Positions 1 through 12,154 of a stretch of DNA of 64,000 bases are shown piece by piece. A model generated the notes under the pieces. The model saw nothing but the letters and a program-made list of their open reading frames with translations. It did no database searches and was not told the origin of the DNA. Origin of the DNA: Agarophyton chilense (lineage: Eukaryota; Rhodophyta; Florideophyceae; Gracilariales; Gracilariaceae); the NCBI GenBank assembly GCA_030374765.1, contig JARGXX010000068.1:124001-188000 (forward strand), given 5' to 3'. Within the stretch, counting starts at the first letter, position 1; the number at the start of each line of letters is the position of its first letter. The position numbers were made by a program, and so were the translations under genes.

Positions 1-975
1 CTCGTGCTTGTATGTACTTTGTTCTACACCTTGTTTGTGTTATCGACGTGTATCGATTTCAGGTTACAGCCCAACTATTCCTATCTCGTGTCTTTGGCCA
101 AAGGGATTTGCCAATATCCCGAGTTAGCGTCCAGTGTGGTAAATAAGACAGCTTCGCCTAAGAAATCTAGACAGTCGTCCATGCGGGGCATTGGGTATGA
201 ATCTTTCTTGTTTACTGCGTTCAGCTTCCTGTAGTTGACAGAGAACCTGACGGAGCCATTTTTCTTCGCCACGGGGACAAGGGGAGTTGCCCGTTCGGAT
301 TGGTTTGGAGGCTCCGGCTCTATGACTTGAGCTTTGCGCATCTTGTCCATCTGGTCGGCGACAATTTCCCTAGTTTTAAGGATGGTACGGTACGGGTGCT
401 AGAAATTTGGTCTAGCCTTATTTTGAAAGTCAATGCGGTGTTTAGTGGCTCTAATTGTGCCCAATCTATCTGACCACATGGCCCGGTAATCCCTGACGAG
501 ATCAAGTACCTGGGTCCTATAGGATTCGAATTCTGCGCCGATGGCGACCGTCCCCTCCCAAGAGTCGACGTCATCTTCGGGAGTTGGCGTCGCAAGTTTA
601 TCCATTTGGGCCTCCATAATGGCCACGGGCGCGAGTAGGGTGATACCAATCACTGTTCTTTTAGAAAACTGCATGGGTTCATCTCGGAAGTTGCTGGCTG
701 TGACCAAAAAGGACCTGTTTGGGGTGATGTCCATTACTCCATTGGCCATCAAGCTAAGGTGCTTTAGAACCGTTTTAGGGTGGTTCTAAATCGTTACAAG
801 ATTTGAGGACTGGTAATGGAGCGATACAGCGATTTGGGTCCTCGGGGGTATCGTTATGGTCTTTGACAGGCGAACCTTATTGACTTTGTGTTTTCGGAGA
901 CAACAGCTCGTTTGCGGTTAGCTTCTGGCCCTGTGGCGGAACCAGTTATGGAGATGAAAGGTGCACGGTGAGGGA
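1..975 (-). mobile_element. Ty3/gypsy family 2 fragment (pre-RT linker and RT)
   Basis: Minus-strand fossil of the same family as elements B and C. It matches element B from about 41.3 to 42.2 kb closely by eye. The part nearest the window start encodes reverse transcriptase (DYRKLN-like and TLDANSGYWQIP motifs). The part at about 400-790 is the linker between protease and RT, with a segment containing VDSWEGTVAIGAEFESYRTQ that is also found in B and C. The similarity stops at about 975, where sequence of another element begins. It is truncated by the window edge and broken. No LTR of its own is visible. Confidence 0.85.
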
Positions 976-1860
976 GGACACGAAAGAACAACCAAATGTA
1001 ACAGTAGAGGACACAAAAAGAGACAACAATTTACGTTGAGAAGGACCTGTCGGTATAGGAGCAATGGAATCAGGAGAATCCGTGTTGTTTACCATCCACG
1101 AAGGAAAACTTGCATAAATGCTAGGAGCCATCGACCTAGGAGATAGAGAAGGAGCGGTAGCCCCGCCACTGGGGAGAAAAGTCGAAACCAAAAGAGAATG
1201 AACGAAAGGAACCGCCGGACTGGGTTGCAAAAACGCCAGGTTCAAGTTAGCACCTAGAAGGGGATCTGTCAAAAGATCAGATGGCGCAGCAGCAGAGACG
1301 CTTGCCAGATTGGCACCCTGACGGGTGGCCAGTTGGTACATGTCCAACTGGAACTGATTCCGGAACTCACCACGTTGGTTCAGCACCTTCATGTATTGCG
1401 CATGGCGCGGCAGCAAACCTTCAAGGAGTGTTAATGCAGCAACCACGGAGGTAGGCCCAGCCCCCTGAAAGTTGGTGACGCAAGACTGGCGAGCTCGAGC
1501 CAGCAAACCAACTACTGCCGAAGAATCCATCATAGGTTGAGGTGGAGGACGAGAAATACCCGCCAAGAGAGGTTGAACCGGACCAGCAACCTGCGAGGAG
1601 CTCGGTTGAGTAGGAGTCACACCCGTAGGGTTAGGCGACTTACAACCTTGATATAAGTGCTCGGAAGGGAAGGGACCAGGCGGGACGGCGCGCGCAGGGA
1701 CCCATGAAGAAAATGAAGTTTGAGCAACCGAGAAAGGTGCGATACAAACTTGGTTGAACGGTGGGCTATGAGGAAGCAGAATCGCAAGCACGCAGGGGCC
1801 CACTACCGAAAAGGTGTCCGCGAGCGCGCTATTGAAACTGCATCGTCCCCATGACAGTCC
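976..1860 (-). CDS. antisense open frame of family 3 LTR element, function unknown
   Basis: The minus strand is open from about 1860 leftward; the first in-frame ATG is at 1533. The product is rich in Pro, Ser and Ala. Its most structured part (SVVAALTLLEGLLPRH and then FRNQFQLDMYQLA) looks like a long amphipathic helix. That part aligns by eye with the antisense frame of element C (WARCSALYAAVVQQGQ, LKTAMVNILQQNAQ), sharing the pattern R-x3-Y-x2-V-x2-Q-x2-E/D. The distal end runs across the junction into unrelated family 2 sequence, so the original end is lost. No known domain was recognised. It lies upstream of the 2081 LTR and opposes it. Confidence 0.45.
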
Positions 1861-2080
1861 CTACGTGAATGGTTGTCTCTCAATTCGTGCGCCGCCGTCG
1901 TCGCTCGCACTCTCCAACCGACACTGGCACTGAGTTCTAAACCTCAAGGGATCGCGCTTGGCGCACAGTGAGCAACCGCCTGTGGATACCACTCCAATGC
2001 CCGCGCCGCTGTCGCTGGCTATACCTTAATGGTTTGATGGAAGGAGACACGGGGCGTGTCTCACGGGTAGGAAGGGGGTC

Positions 2081-2684
2081 TGTCGTATAGTGGCAGAAGG
2101 TCTGACCTTTGAGGTTGTCAATATACTACATTCACCCTGTAGGTGACGGACGCGAGGGATCATCGTCCATGTAGCTCCGGGCGAGCTACCATCTAGGTGT
2201 TGTCAGCCACGTGTAGTGTTGACATGTACCTTCTGGTTGAGTAATTGTTAGTAATAGTAATTGTAATTATATGTATTTTAGTACAGTAGTTGAGTGGCCA
2301 CCTGGCACTGTAGCCAGTGTTGGCCAGGTCTCTGACACTAGTTCAGAGACCATGCCTTGCTGGCACCTCCCGGGTGATCTGGAGAGTGCAGTCCACTGCA
2401 TATAGGAAACTGCACCTCCCCCATCATAATCTGGTAAAGACAGGCATAACTTGGGTCACGACTATACCTTTTGGTTCATCGTTTCTCAACTACCACACAG
2501 GCTTTCCCGCGCGTCGACGGCTACCATCGTTTACGTACACGGTATAGGCTAGTCGCCCCGCCGTTTGCCCCTGCGGGTTTTAACGGTGTCCTGTTACCAT
2601 CGAGGTTTACTATGTCTGCCTTTTAAGGTTGAGCGTCAACACGCTCCGTACGGTTGAGCGTCACTACGCTCCCGAGACAAGACA
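2081..2684 (+). repeat. LTR of family 3 (probable)
   Basis: Begins TGTCGTATAG immediately after a purine tract and probably ends in GACA at 2684, giving a 4-bp TGTC/GACA terminal inverted repeat. The length of about 604 bp is ordinary for an LTR. Two short hairpins lie near its 3' end. There is no second copy in the window, so the right border is a best guess. Confidence 0.4.
2631..2671. repeat. two tandem short hairpins
   Basis: Two successive perfect 6-bp inverted repeats, GAGCGT-n4-ACGCTC at 2631-2646 and again at 2656-2671, with different 4-nt loops (CAAC, CACT). The identical stems with different loops suggest a duplicated unit. They lie near the end of the probable family 3 LTR. Confidence 0.7.
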
Positions 2685-2689
2685 ATAGC

Positions 2690-3484
2690 ATGACCCAGAG
2701 GTGATTGTACGACAGTCTTTCAGCAATCTTCGTGTCTTGGCATCAGCTTCTTCATGTTTTGCTCGTTTTATGAGGTTAAACAGCTTCTGTAGCGAGGAGT
2801 AAAAAAAAATGTAGATGCATTTTTCTGAGTTCTGTTTTTATGAAATGGGCTGTGGAATCTTTTCAGTCGATATAAAGATGACGAAGTTTCCGAACAACAG
2901 ACATCTTCCATTCATTATTACAGATTATAAGGTTCTCTATATTACAAACATAGATTCTTTCTCTGTCAAGGAAATCAAGTCCAAGCAGTAGTGAAAAATT
3001 ATAATTGACCCCGTCTACGGTAAACTTGAGTACTATACCATCTGGGGCGCAAAATGAAATGGTTGCCTGGCCAGTACTGCAGAAAAAGGAACTGCCAAGT
3101 GGAAAGCGGATCTTTGTAGGATTTTTCTTTAATCATAAACCATAAAGCTTTCAATAAGCCTTACCCTGCTCCTTGCCAATCACAGAAGGTTGTGCTACGA
3201 TATCTAAACATCCATCATTGAACTCGTTGGTATATTCGGAATCGGTATCAAAATTTGTAAACTCAAAACATTTAAAGTTCCTTTTGAATTGTTTTTGGTT
3301 TTAATTCGCTGAGCCTTACGGAACTTCTCGAATTGTGTTCAAAAAACCAGCCTAGCAGTTTTTCTTATTAAAAATCATGTTTCGGGGTTGAAGTCTCAGT
3401 ATCAGTGCTGGTAAGAAGATTTTCGTTTGTTAAATATCGCAAAAAAAGTTTTCTTTCACTACAGTTGAAGCAAGTTCTCTTATT
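2690..3484 (-). mobile_element. copia-like retrotransposon fossil, protease side
   Basis: AT-rich minus-strand remnant of a Ty1/copia-like element. It shows a gag zinc-knuckle start (CFNCSER) close to 3484 and the end of a retroviral-type protease (LLLGLDFLDRE), then the short linker that precedes integrase in the copia-like element at 57-63 kb. It is badly broken. Element A is inserted at 3484/3485; the other side of the same fossil continues at 15243. This is an old relic that predates element A. Confidence 0.6.
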
Positions 3485-4407
3485 TGTAGAGCAACGCCCA
3501 GTTAGGGGATACTTGAAGATGCAACTCATAGAATGAGGGTTGAACCCTCCGAGGGTTATGACTATGATCCCCTCTAAGGTGTGCTGATGTGGCGCGGTTT
3601 TCTGGTTAGAGTTCGCCTATGAAGAAAAGATTCGGATGGCCCATGGTTGGATTGGCCCCGTGATACACGTGGCTTAATTTCGGCACTGATTTTCGGATAT
3701 TTGTTAGAACGTTGGACTTTTGGGCCCTGACAGTGGGATCTCCATGTGTATGGCCCTGAGCAGGTGTGCACTACTGTAATTAGTAGAGTTTAGTTAGCGG
3801 GCCCTACTTAGGGAGACGAGATCTCACAGTCCGAAGCTCAGAGTAAATGGAAACCAAGGTTGGTCTTCGATACCTTTAGAGGTTCTTCGTCGCCATCGTT
3901 TCGGCCTTACAACCCGGAACGGGCTCTGGTTAGCAACGGCTGCGTAGGGACACGACTCCACTTAAATAGTGCCCACGTTTGGGTTCCGTGCAACCACCCC
4001 CTTGGGACCGCTCAGACGACCTGCGTGCACGATACCCCGTGGGGGTTCTGCTTACTTGTTGCGTGCTTTTTGTGTTTCCTTTCGAGGACAGGTTTTCGCC
4101 CCTGTATTGGGTTTCTTTTGTTGTTTCGCCCCTTTTCTGGTTCTCGGGTCCGATGCCTGTCAGTGACCGACCCTCGCCGCGTTTTTCCTCTTCGCCGGAT
4201 TTTCCCCCATTCTTTGGGATACCCATACCCATTCCCGACCCAACGGTTTCTACCCCTCACCTCCGTCGGTACTGCCGGAATCCCCCGTGAGAGCTACACC
4301 CCACACTACGGGTGGAACGGAGGGCTCTGTCTCTGAGTCTGCCTCCCCCAGGGAGCAAGGCTTCGAACACCTTGAGAGCACTTCCCGTCGCCGGGTTTTG
4401 CTCCACA
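3485..4407 (+). repeat. 5' LTR of element A
   Basis: 923 bp, TGTAGAG to CTCCACA, ending in the usual TG...CA. A TATA-like TTAAATA lies at 3962-3968. The motif GCCCCTGTATTGGGTTT at 4098-4114 recurs in the LTRs at 60413 and 62907 even though the rest of those LTRs differs. Short frames inside the LTR are not considered genes. Confidence 0.95.
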
Positions 4408-4409
4408 AG

Positions 4410-4426
4410 TGGTCTCCCGACTTAGA
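4410..4426 (+). other. primer-binding site of element A
   Basis: TGGTCTCCCGACTTAGA starts two bases after the 5' LTR. Its complement ends in CCA, and the implied T-stem starts with C at tRNA position 61, so it fits the last 17 nt of a tRNA. The same site follows the LTRs of element C (46934) and element D (63833), and in a diverged form that of element B. I could not name the tRNA. Confidence 0.8.
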
Positions 4427-4779
4427 ATCCGTTCTCGGACTTTTGGGTTGGTCATCCACGTGTTGGAATATCTCTTGGAAGAGGAAGCACGGTCGTGAAG
4501 ATTTGTTGTAGTGGTCCCCTTTGGAAAGGGTGGCATTGGTTTTTGTTTTTGTTTTGTGTTACGTCATCCGTTCTCCGGGAATCTTGTGATCGAATGTCAT
4601 CGTTACCCCGAATTGTCGTTGTCGTGTCGGCAGCATGTCGCCGACTACCCGTGGTTCCAGGACTGGATCGAACTGTCAAGAGGATTCAGTGCCCCCGGCC
4701 CCGCCTAGGTCGAGGAGCTGAATTCCCGAAGATCGGAACGATTCCGGTATCGATCCGGACACTCGGAGAGCACCCTCAG

Positions 4780-6550
4780 TGGTTTCAGGTCCTCGAGAGG
4801 TCGTGGCTGTGGGCCCAGCTCCAGTGGTGGAGACCCCCTCAGCAGCACCCCGAAGTCGGGCCGACCCTGAATTACAGCTCCTGGAGACTCGAATCGATAT
4901 CGCCAACGCGGCTCACGTCGAGCTCCTTCAGGAGGTTACTACCCTCCGCCGCAAGGTGGAGGACGCCCAGGTGCGGGGAGTCGCCGATGATCTTCGTACC
5001 CTGAGGGGGGATGTGAACTCCCTTTTGGAAAGCTTTGGTACCCCTGGGGTCTTTATCCAGGAGTACCCGAGCCTCGTGGAGGAACACCGCGTGCAAGCGG
5101 AACGTTTCCGAGCTCGGCTGGACACCCTCGAGGCCATTATCCGTATGGACGGAGACACAGAAGCCTCGAGGGATAAACCCGACGTTTCGGAAGACGAAGA
5201 ACACCGCTCCGCTAAACGGGACCGCCGCAAGTCCAAGAAGAGGGTTCACCTCCAAGAGGATTTATCGGATTCCGATCCCAATCGCTCGTCATCGAGTTCG
5301 TCTTCCGAATCTTCGGATAGTCAAGATGGACGCCGGTCATCCCGGGCGACTCGGTCGAAGGCTACTTACACCTCTCAAGGGGCAATCCGTACCCGGAAGA
5401 AGGGTAGGAAACACCTTGGATTAAGGGAGCTGAAGCCGACGAATCCTCTCTATCGGAAGCTGCTATTGTACCGCTATTACCGGTTGGATAACCCTTCGGG
5501 AGATCGAACATCCCGCGGAACGGGTAAGGTCAAGGACTACATCAAAAGGCTGAACATCACCCTACAGAAGAGGGAGTTCACAGGAACAGACCCAATTCTG
5601 GTGCTCGATTTCTTTGCGAGGTTCGTCCAGGAGGCTGACATCCTCGGTATGAGTGAAGCGCAAGCGTATCTGGCATTACCCTATTTCTTAAAGAGGATGG
5701 CTGAAGACCAGTTCAACTCCGTCCGTGGATCATCCCGAGCCTCGGAAGGGGGAGTCACGTGCTGGCCCGAAGCGGTGCAGTACCTCTTGAGGTCATACGC
5801 TACTGGAAATGCGATTCAGGAAGCAATCCTTGCATTAAGGGATACGCGGCAGAAGCCGATGGAAGGCGAAACGGTGTATTCAACTGGCTTGAATAAAGCG
5901 TTTCACCGATGCGGGAATGTATTCCCCGCCTACGAGAGATGCACCATGTTTGTGGATGGTTTGGACCCCTCGATAAGGGCATTGGTTGCCCGACATCGGG
6001 AAGAGAAGCGCAAGCTGACCTACTTGGAACTGGTTCAGTACGCCCAGGCTGAGGGGGATACTCTCCGTGCCCGGCAGAACCGAAAGAGTCGGCCGACACG
6101 TGCACTCCTCGCCGATGGAGGTAACTCGTCTTTGTCACTCGCAGGAGGCCCTGCCCCTGTGGGGGTCAATGATAACATTCACTTCATGTGAAGTAACCCC
6201 GAATCTATGGGTACGTCTGAGTTGCCGTCGACATCCGCTCCGACTACGGATGAAGACCCTGCGCTCTATACCCACGGACGGAGGGTGCCAGCCGCATTGC
6301 TACCTTTTGCAAATACCGCTGCTCGGTTCACTCGCCCCGGATGGAGGGATACAGCACCACGTCGCGTGGATTCACGTCCACAACCGAACCCAGCAGAGCT
6401 GATTTGCTATTTGTGTTACCTCCGTGGTCACAAAGCACCAGACTGCACATTTCCCCTGCGGGAGGGTTCACGAATTATCGCTCAGTACGAGGCTCTGACC
6501 CCTGAGGAGAAAGCTCGAGTCCCGAGTAGGTCCTATGAGGAATAAAGGAT
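4780..6550 (+). mobile_element. Element A gag region
   Basis: Encodes an unusually long gag-type polyprotein. A coiled-coil-prone N-terminal part (heptads around LLEVTTLRRK) is followed by a very basic stretch and a Ser/Asp/Glu-rich stretch (about 5160-5400). Next comes a capsid-like helical domain (about 5400-6150), and near the end a CCHC zinc knuckle of the form C-x2-C-x4-H-x4-C (CYLCYLRGHKAPDC, about 6400-6445). Basic plus acidic-serine modules also occur in gag of elements B and C. It is part of the retroelement described above. Confidence 0.8.
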
Positions 6551-6849
6551 ACTCCGAGCTCACCTTGCTGACAGGGATACAGAACTTGTACCCGCGAACG
6601 GGGAACAACCGGTCCCCTTCGAGGCAGCTGCACCGAATTCGGTGGGGTCCGCTTCGAAAAACTAAACTTGGGAGTCTCCCCTGCGGGAGGGGCGTCTTCT
6701 AAGCCGGAGTTGAAGACGCCCGAGGCGCTTCAGCTTCGCTCCCCAGCTGTGACTATCCTTTCAAGGAGAACGGCTGACACCGACGTCAACTCGGGATACT
6801 TTAGTGTCCTACGTCGCCCGTGGATACGGTCCCGTAATCTTCGTATTCC

Positions 6850-9800
6850 GGATCGAGTTATGGTAATGGCCAAGCGGAATTATAAAGTATTCGCCGACTT
6901 CGGCCTGTCCAACCAGTTTATGGTTCGTCAAATATCTGTCCTGGATACAGGAGCCGCTCCTAACTTAATTCATGTTGAATTGTTACCCCTGCTGCTCCGG
7001 GTTCAAGTTCGTACCGGTCCACGTTTGGATATCGCCGATGCAAACAACAACCCGCTACGGACACTGGGTACAATTTCCCTCATGGTGAGGTTAGGCTCCT
7101 ATCTCGTTCAACTAGAGTTTATTGTATGCAAGTCACTTGCAGCCCCAGTCATACTGGGTTGTGACTTTTGCGACCGCTTCGTGGAAGCCATCCGTCCTCG
7201 GAATAGAACTGTGGAACTCGAAGACGGGTCTACGATCCCAATCGTTCGTAAACCCTTACAGGGAGCAGCGCGAACACGCGTTCCTCTCCCTGTCGCGCAG
7301 GAATCTGTGAAGAAGGACCCGGTGTCTACCAGGGTAAAGGTTGCGAAGTCAGTGGCTATCCCGCCAGAAACCCAGGTTTGGGTCACAGTTGTTACCAAAC
7401 AAATTGGTGTGCATGTGGTACAACCGAACCCGTCTCTGTATACGCGGCGTCAACTCGCCCTTGCGAATGGGGTTGTCTCCGTGGAACCGGATAAACCTTT
7501 CAAGGTTTTGGTAGCCAACTTTGGAAAGACAACGCAGCATTTGGTCAAACACCAGTTCCTGGGTTCTGTTCTTCCACACCCGCATGCGTTCGTACCTACA
7601 AAGATCTCTATCGCAGAGGTCCTTGGTGTGGCGGACCCTAAGGAGGGGGAGGACACTGCCGAAATCGCGGAAGACGGTGAGCATACGACTGCAGCTCCAC
7701 ACGCTGAACACTTTAAACCTCAGAAGGTTACGGCCCCTATCACTGGAGCAGACCAGACGGATCCTGTTCAGGAATTGGAGAAATGGGATCTCAACCATGT
7801 ACCTGCATCTCATCGGGAGAAGCTGAGGCACATTCTTTGTGAATTTACCCCCATGTGAGATGGTTCCCTTGGAACTATTGGGATTACAGAACACCGCATC
7901 GACTTGTTACCGAACACTCGGCCTATTGCCCAACACCCTTACAGGGCTGGACCGAAAGCTCGAGAAGAGGAGAAATCTCAGGTGGAGAAGATGCTTAAAG
8001 CGGGCGTAATTGAACCTGCCCAGTCCGCTTGGGCCTCACCAGTGGTGTTAGTTCCGAAACCGGATGGATCGTGGCGTTTCTGCATCGATTACAGACGCCT
8101 GAACGAGGTAACCATTAAGGATGTGTACCCGATCCCTCGGATGGACGAATACAACGACTCCCTTGGGAGCGCTACTGTTTTCTCTACCCTCGACGCCAAT
8201 TAGGGCTACTGGCAAGTCCCTATTAGGGAGGAAGATCGAGACGAAACGGCTTTCGTGTGTCATCAAGGACTTTTCCGATTCCGGAGGATGCCTTTTGGGT
8301 TGACAAATGCCCCCGCAACGTTTCAACGGGCGATAGACATTCTGTTGGCTCCCTTCAAGTGGAGGACGTGTCTAGTGTATTTAGACGACATTATTGTCTT
8401 CTCCAACAACCTGGATGACCACCTCGAACACGTCAGGGACGTAATGAAGATACTCCGCGACGCGGGAATCACCTTGGAACTCAAGAAGTGCGAGTTTTTC
8501 ACCGATTTGGTTAAGTATCTGGGTCATAATATCCGTCCTGGACAGCTTTCAATCGATGAAGTACGAGTGAAATCCTTGAAGGAAGCAAAACACCCGAAAA
8601 CTCAAACGGAGTTGTGATCCTTCTTAGGTCTGTGTAACGTGTATCGCCGATTCGTCCCGAACTTTGCGGATATTGCCACCCCCCTCAACAGGCTCCTGAC
8701 GAAGGGACAACCAGTTGAACTGGAACCTTTTGGCGACGTGGAAGCGTCTGCCTTCACGGCACTGGTGAATGCCGTAACATCACCGCCAATCTTGGCTCTA
8801 CCCAATCCTGGGCTCCCTTACGAAGTGGACACCGATGCTAATGGAAACCAAGTAGGGTGTGCACTGTTCCAATCCTCTGAGGATGGTGAACGTCACCCTA
8901 TTGGGTACTGGTCACGTTCCCTGAATGTCCATGAAAGGAACTACTCGGTCTCCGAGAAAGAATGATTAGCCGTTGTGTGGGCCTTGGCTAGACTTCGCCC
9001 CTATCTGATGGGTACTCGTTTCAAAGTCCATACGGACCACGCATGCTTGCGTTGGCTCCTGGAGATATCCGAACCCTCGGGCCGCCTTATGCGCTGGCGT
9101 CTCCGACTGTCGGAATTCGACTTTGAGATCCTGTACAAGAAAGGAAGGCTGAACACTCAGGCTGATGCACTATCCCGCTTGGGAACCACAGCAGAAACGG
9201 AACCCTACGAGGACGATGACATCCCATGTTTTATGGTATCGGAACTCGAGGGAGGAGCTCAACCGCTGACGGATGATGTTTGTGACGATATACTCGTCAA
9301 CGAGAGTCTGGATTCGCCGACCGGCTCTTTTATACCTATCTCTCCAGAGGAGATGATACGCGAGCAACAGCTCGACCCATTCTGTACACGGATTCGGGCT
9401 CGCCTCAACGGAGGATTTCAGTTACCTTTCGAGGACGACGATCAGGGTTACCTAATCAGGACCGTTGGACTTCGCCCGAGGATAGTGGTGCCGCACACCC
9501 TACAACAGAGGGTATTACACCTCACTCACTATGTGAAGGTTGGCGCCCACCCCGGGGGAAGAAAACTGTACCTCACGTTGAGAAGGGAATTTTACTGGCC
9601 GGCAATGGCATTCGATTGTTACGCCGTCAGACGGGCCTGCGCCAATTGCGCCAAGAATGACGTCAAACTTCGGAAGCACTCTAAGAAGTTCACGCTGTTC
9701 ACGGCACGGGCTCCACTCGAATTCTTGGCCATAGACATTCTAGAGGAGTTTATCAGGACGCCCCGAGGTCATCGGTATCTGCTTGTCATTTCTGACAGAT

Positions 9801-12000
9801 TCTCTAAGCTAACGAGAACTGTGCCGCTGAAGCGGATCACCGCCGCTACCGTCGCGCAAGCGTTCGTGACCCATTGGGTGTTCGTATATGGACCGCCGGT
9901 GCAGTTGTTATCCGACAACGGAGGGCAATTCGCATCAAAGTTCTTTCAGGATGTTTGTCGAATCCTTGATGTAAGGAATTTATTTGTTACTACGTATCAC
10001 CCTCAGAGGAATGGCCAGGTGGAGAGGTTTAACCGCACGATACTCAACGCTTTGAGATCGTATGTTGCGGATCACCCCAAAAATTGGGACTTGTACACAG
10101 ACGCTATCACGTATGCATACAACACCCAGGTACATCGGGTTACATCGTTATCCCCATTCGAACTGGTACTGTCGAGGACACCGCCGCCGGTCGCCATCGA
10201 GGCTCAACCGACGCTGTCGACGTACCCGTCACCGGGATTGTACCGAGAAGCCTGGAAGGAGTGGCTTACGAAGATGGTGCCGATAGCCCGGAAAGCAATG
10301 GACAAAGCTCAACGCGCCTACAAGAAGGACTTGGACAATCGGGTTCGCAAACCTCTACCTCAGGTCGAGCCCGACGACTTCGTATTCCTTCGAAAGGAAT
10401 ACTACAATCCTGAAAAGGAACGTAGGCACAAGCTTTCGCCAATTGTGGACGGACCCTATCGGGTGGTTTCTGTAGACCCGGACACGGTGGTATTGGATAT
10501 CGCTAACCGCCACGAACGGATCTCCAGGGACCGCATCACACGAGCGCCCAACCCAAACGTGGAAGTGGTGTCGGCACCAACGCCCTCCATAGGGGATGAT
10601 TCAACGGAAGTTAACCCTTCAGGCGGAGATTCGAACACCCGCCCCGTTATACTCTTCCGCACCCGGAACGTGGTTTAACCGACCTACCGGAAACTTCGGA
10701 TACTCCCGAACCAGGGCCCGCTCCCTCAAGGGCCCAGTCAACGAACTCTTACAGAGTTACTCCCCCACCGGAGGTAATCAAGCCTCCTGGCTCTCCGCCT
10801 AAGGAGAACGAGGAGGACTTAGTTCCTTCGCAGGACGATATTTCGGCGTCAGCCAGTCGCCCTAACGGGGAATCTAGTTCTCGCAGTAAGACGGCGAGCC
10901 CGACCGAGCCGGCGACAGAGAAGTCACAACCCCAGCGTATGGGTAGCGACATCACCGCCGACCCAGGCGAGCACGACGTCAGAAAAGATGACGAAAACCC
11001 GCCTAGGGAGAGTCGTGTGGAGAACTCCGCACCCGGAACGCCTACAGAGCCGACGATCACCCGCCGCCGCGGACGAGACATTGAGGTGTCGCACACTCAA
11101 ACCCCGCTTTCTCGGGAACGAGCTGTGTCAGCGGACCCGCACGGGGAAGATCTCGACGACGAGGTTGATCCAATTTGGCTCCCCGTTATGGAATGAGAAT
11201 AGGAACTCCTATGGAGACACTGGAACCCTCAGGAATGGGAAAGAAATGAGTGAGACCCGTCGGGGACAGCTCAGGAGAGTGCTAGCGCGTGTCGAAAGCG
11301 CCACCTCACATCCGCTTGCGGAGTGGCAACCGGCGCCCGCGCATTTATGTGGCACACGTCGAATGGCACCGAGCCAATCAAAAGGCTCTGACGACCAACC
11401 GTCGCGCAAACCGCCTCCGTCGCACGGCGCGTTGCACAAGAGCAACCTTCGTCCCCGTAGCTCGGGTTGACGTCGAAGTCTTACCCCCCTGAGATTGGAG
11501 ACGCTACCGCGTCGCGGTTTCTCAACCGTCACGGAATCTAAGAACACCGTTGTTATCGGAAAGATCTCAGCTTGAAGAAGAATCCAAAACTGGGCCGTTT
11601 TGACGCCGTAGACGGAAGTTACAATGTAGCCCACAGGCCCCTCGGCGCCGTTCGGACGAAGTGCTGAGACCCGCTCGCAACACGGAAAAGAACCCACCGG
11701 GGTGTGTCTAGACCCTACGTTGACACCCTCAAGGGAACTAGAGCGTTCCAAGATGGAAGAGAAGCCCGAAAAGGGAAAAGTGTACCCGCAGGAATTCGTT
11801 ATCGATCGCATCGTGCGTCACATCTACACCCCCGAGGGAGAAGTCCGCTACCGAGTCCGATGGTACGGATTCTCGCCTGATGAGGATACAGTGGAACCCA
11901 TTGAGCACCTTCCGAGGTCCAAGGTCTTATCCGATCACCGACGCGCTCGGGTAACCTTGCCTCCAAATCTGGATCGTGCCCAAGTCGGGTAAGCCACCAC
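6850..12000 (+). mobile_element. Element A pol region: PR, RT, RNase H, INT, chromodomain
   Basis: Protease about 6.85-7.2 kb (LDTGAAPN active site). RT about 7.9-8.6 kb (FCIDYRRLN, MPFGLTNAPATFQ, catalytic YLDD). RNase H about 8.8-9.2 kb (VDTDAN, NTQADALSR). Integrase about 9.45-10.6 kb, with an HHCC-type zinc site ending CANC and the DDE core (FLAIDI, LLSDNGGQF, NGQVERFNR). After a variable Pro/Glu-rich stretch, a chromodomain lies at about 11.78-11.98 kb (IVRHIYTPEGEVRYRVRWYG). Such chromodomains steer integration to marked chromatin in chromoviruses; that role here is inferred. It has several breaks. Confidence 0.9.
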
Positions 12001-12154
12001 GGGAACTTATGTGGATGGGACCTCGAGGTGAGGCAGATGTTGGACCTCTGAAGAGGAATTGAGGAGAGTATTCCGAAGAACACGTATTGAGAGGGAATGT
12101 CTACTGGCCCTCGGCCTAGTGCCGTTAACCGAGGAACACAGCACCGGTTATCGG

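Larger units (their letters stand above)
976..2684 (+). mobile_element. 3' end of an LTR retrotransposon (family 3)
   Basis: This piece is read as the 3' end of a plus-oriented LTR element. A purine-rich tract (2066-2080) is followed at once by a TG start (2081), as expected for polypurine tract plus 3' LTR. Upstream of it lies a minus-strand open frame, the same arrangement as in elements A, B and C. No gag or pol of this family is visible, because the left side is joined at about 975 to a family 2 fragment. The assignment rests on layout plus similarity of the antisense frame to family 2. It is a truncated fossil. Confidence 0.55.

Noticed and set aside
3860-4336. Several overlapping frames of 65-160 codons inside the element A LTRs, repeated at 14696-15302
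   Set aside because: They occur identically in both LTRs on both strands, are Pro/Arg/Phe-rich by composition and match no family; they are by-products of LTR sequence.
8121-8303. Off-frame ORFs across the pol genes of elements A, B and C
   Set aside because: Shadows of gag-pol in other frames.
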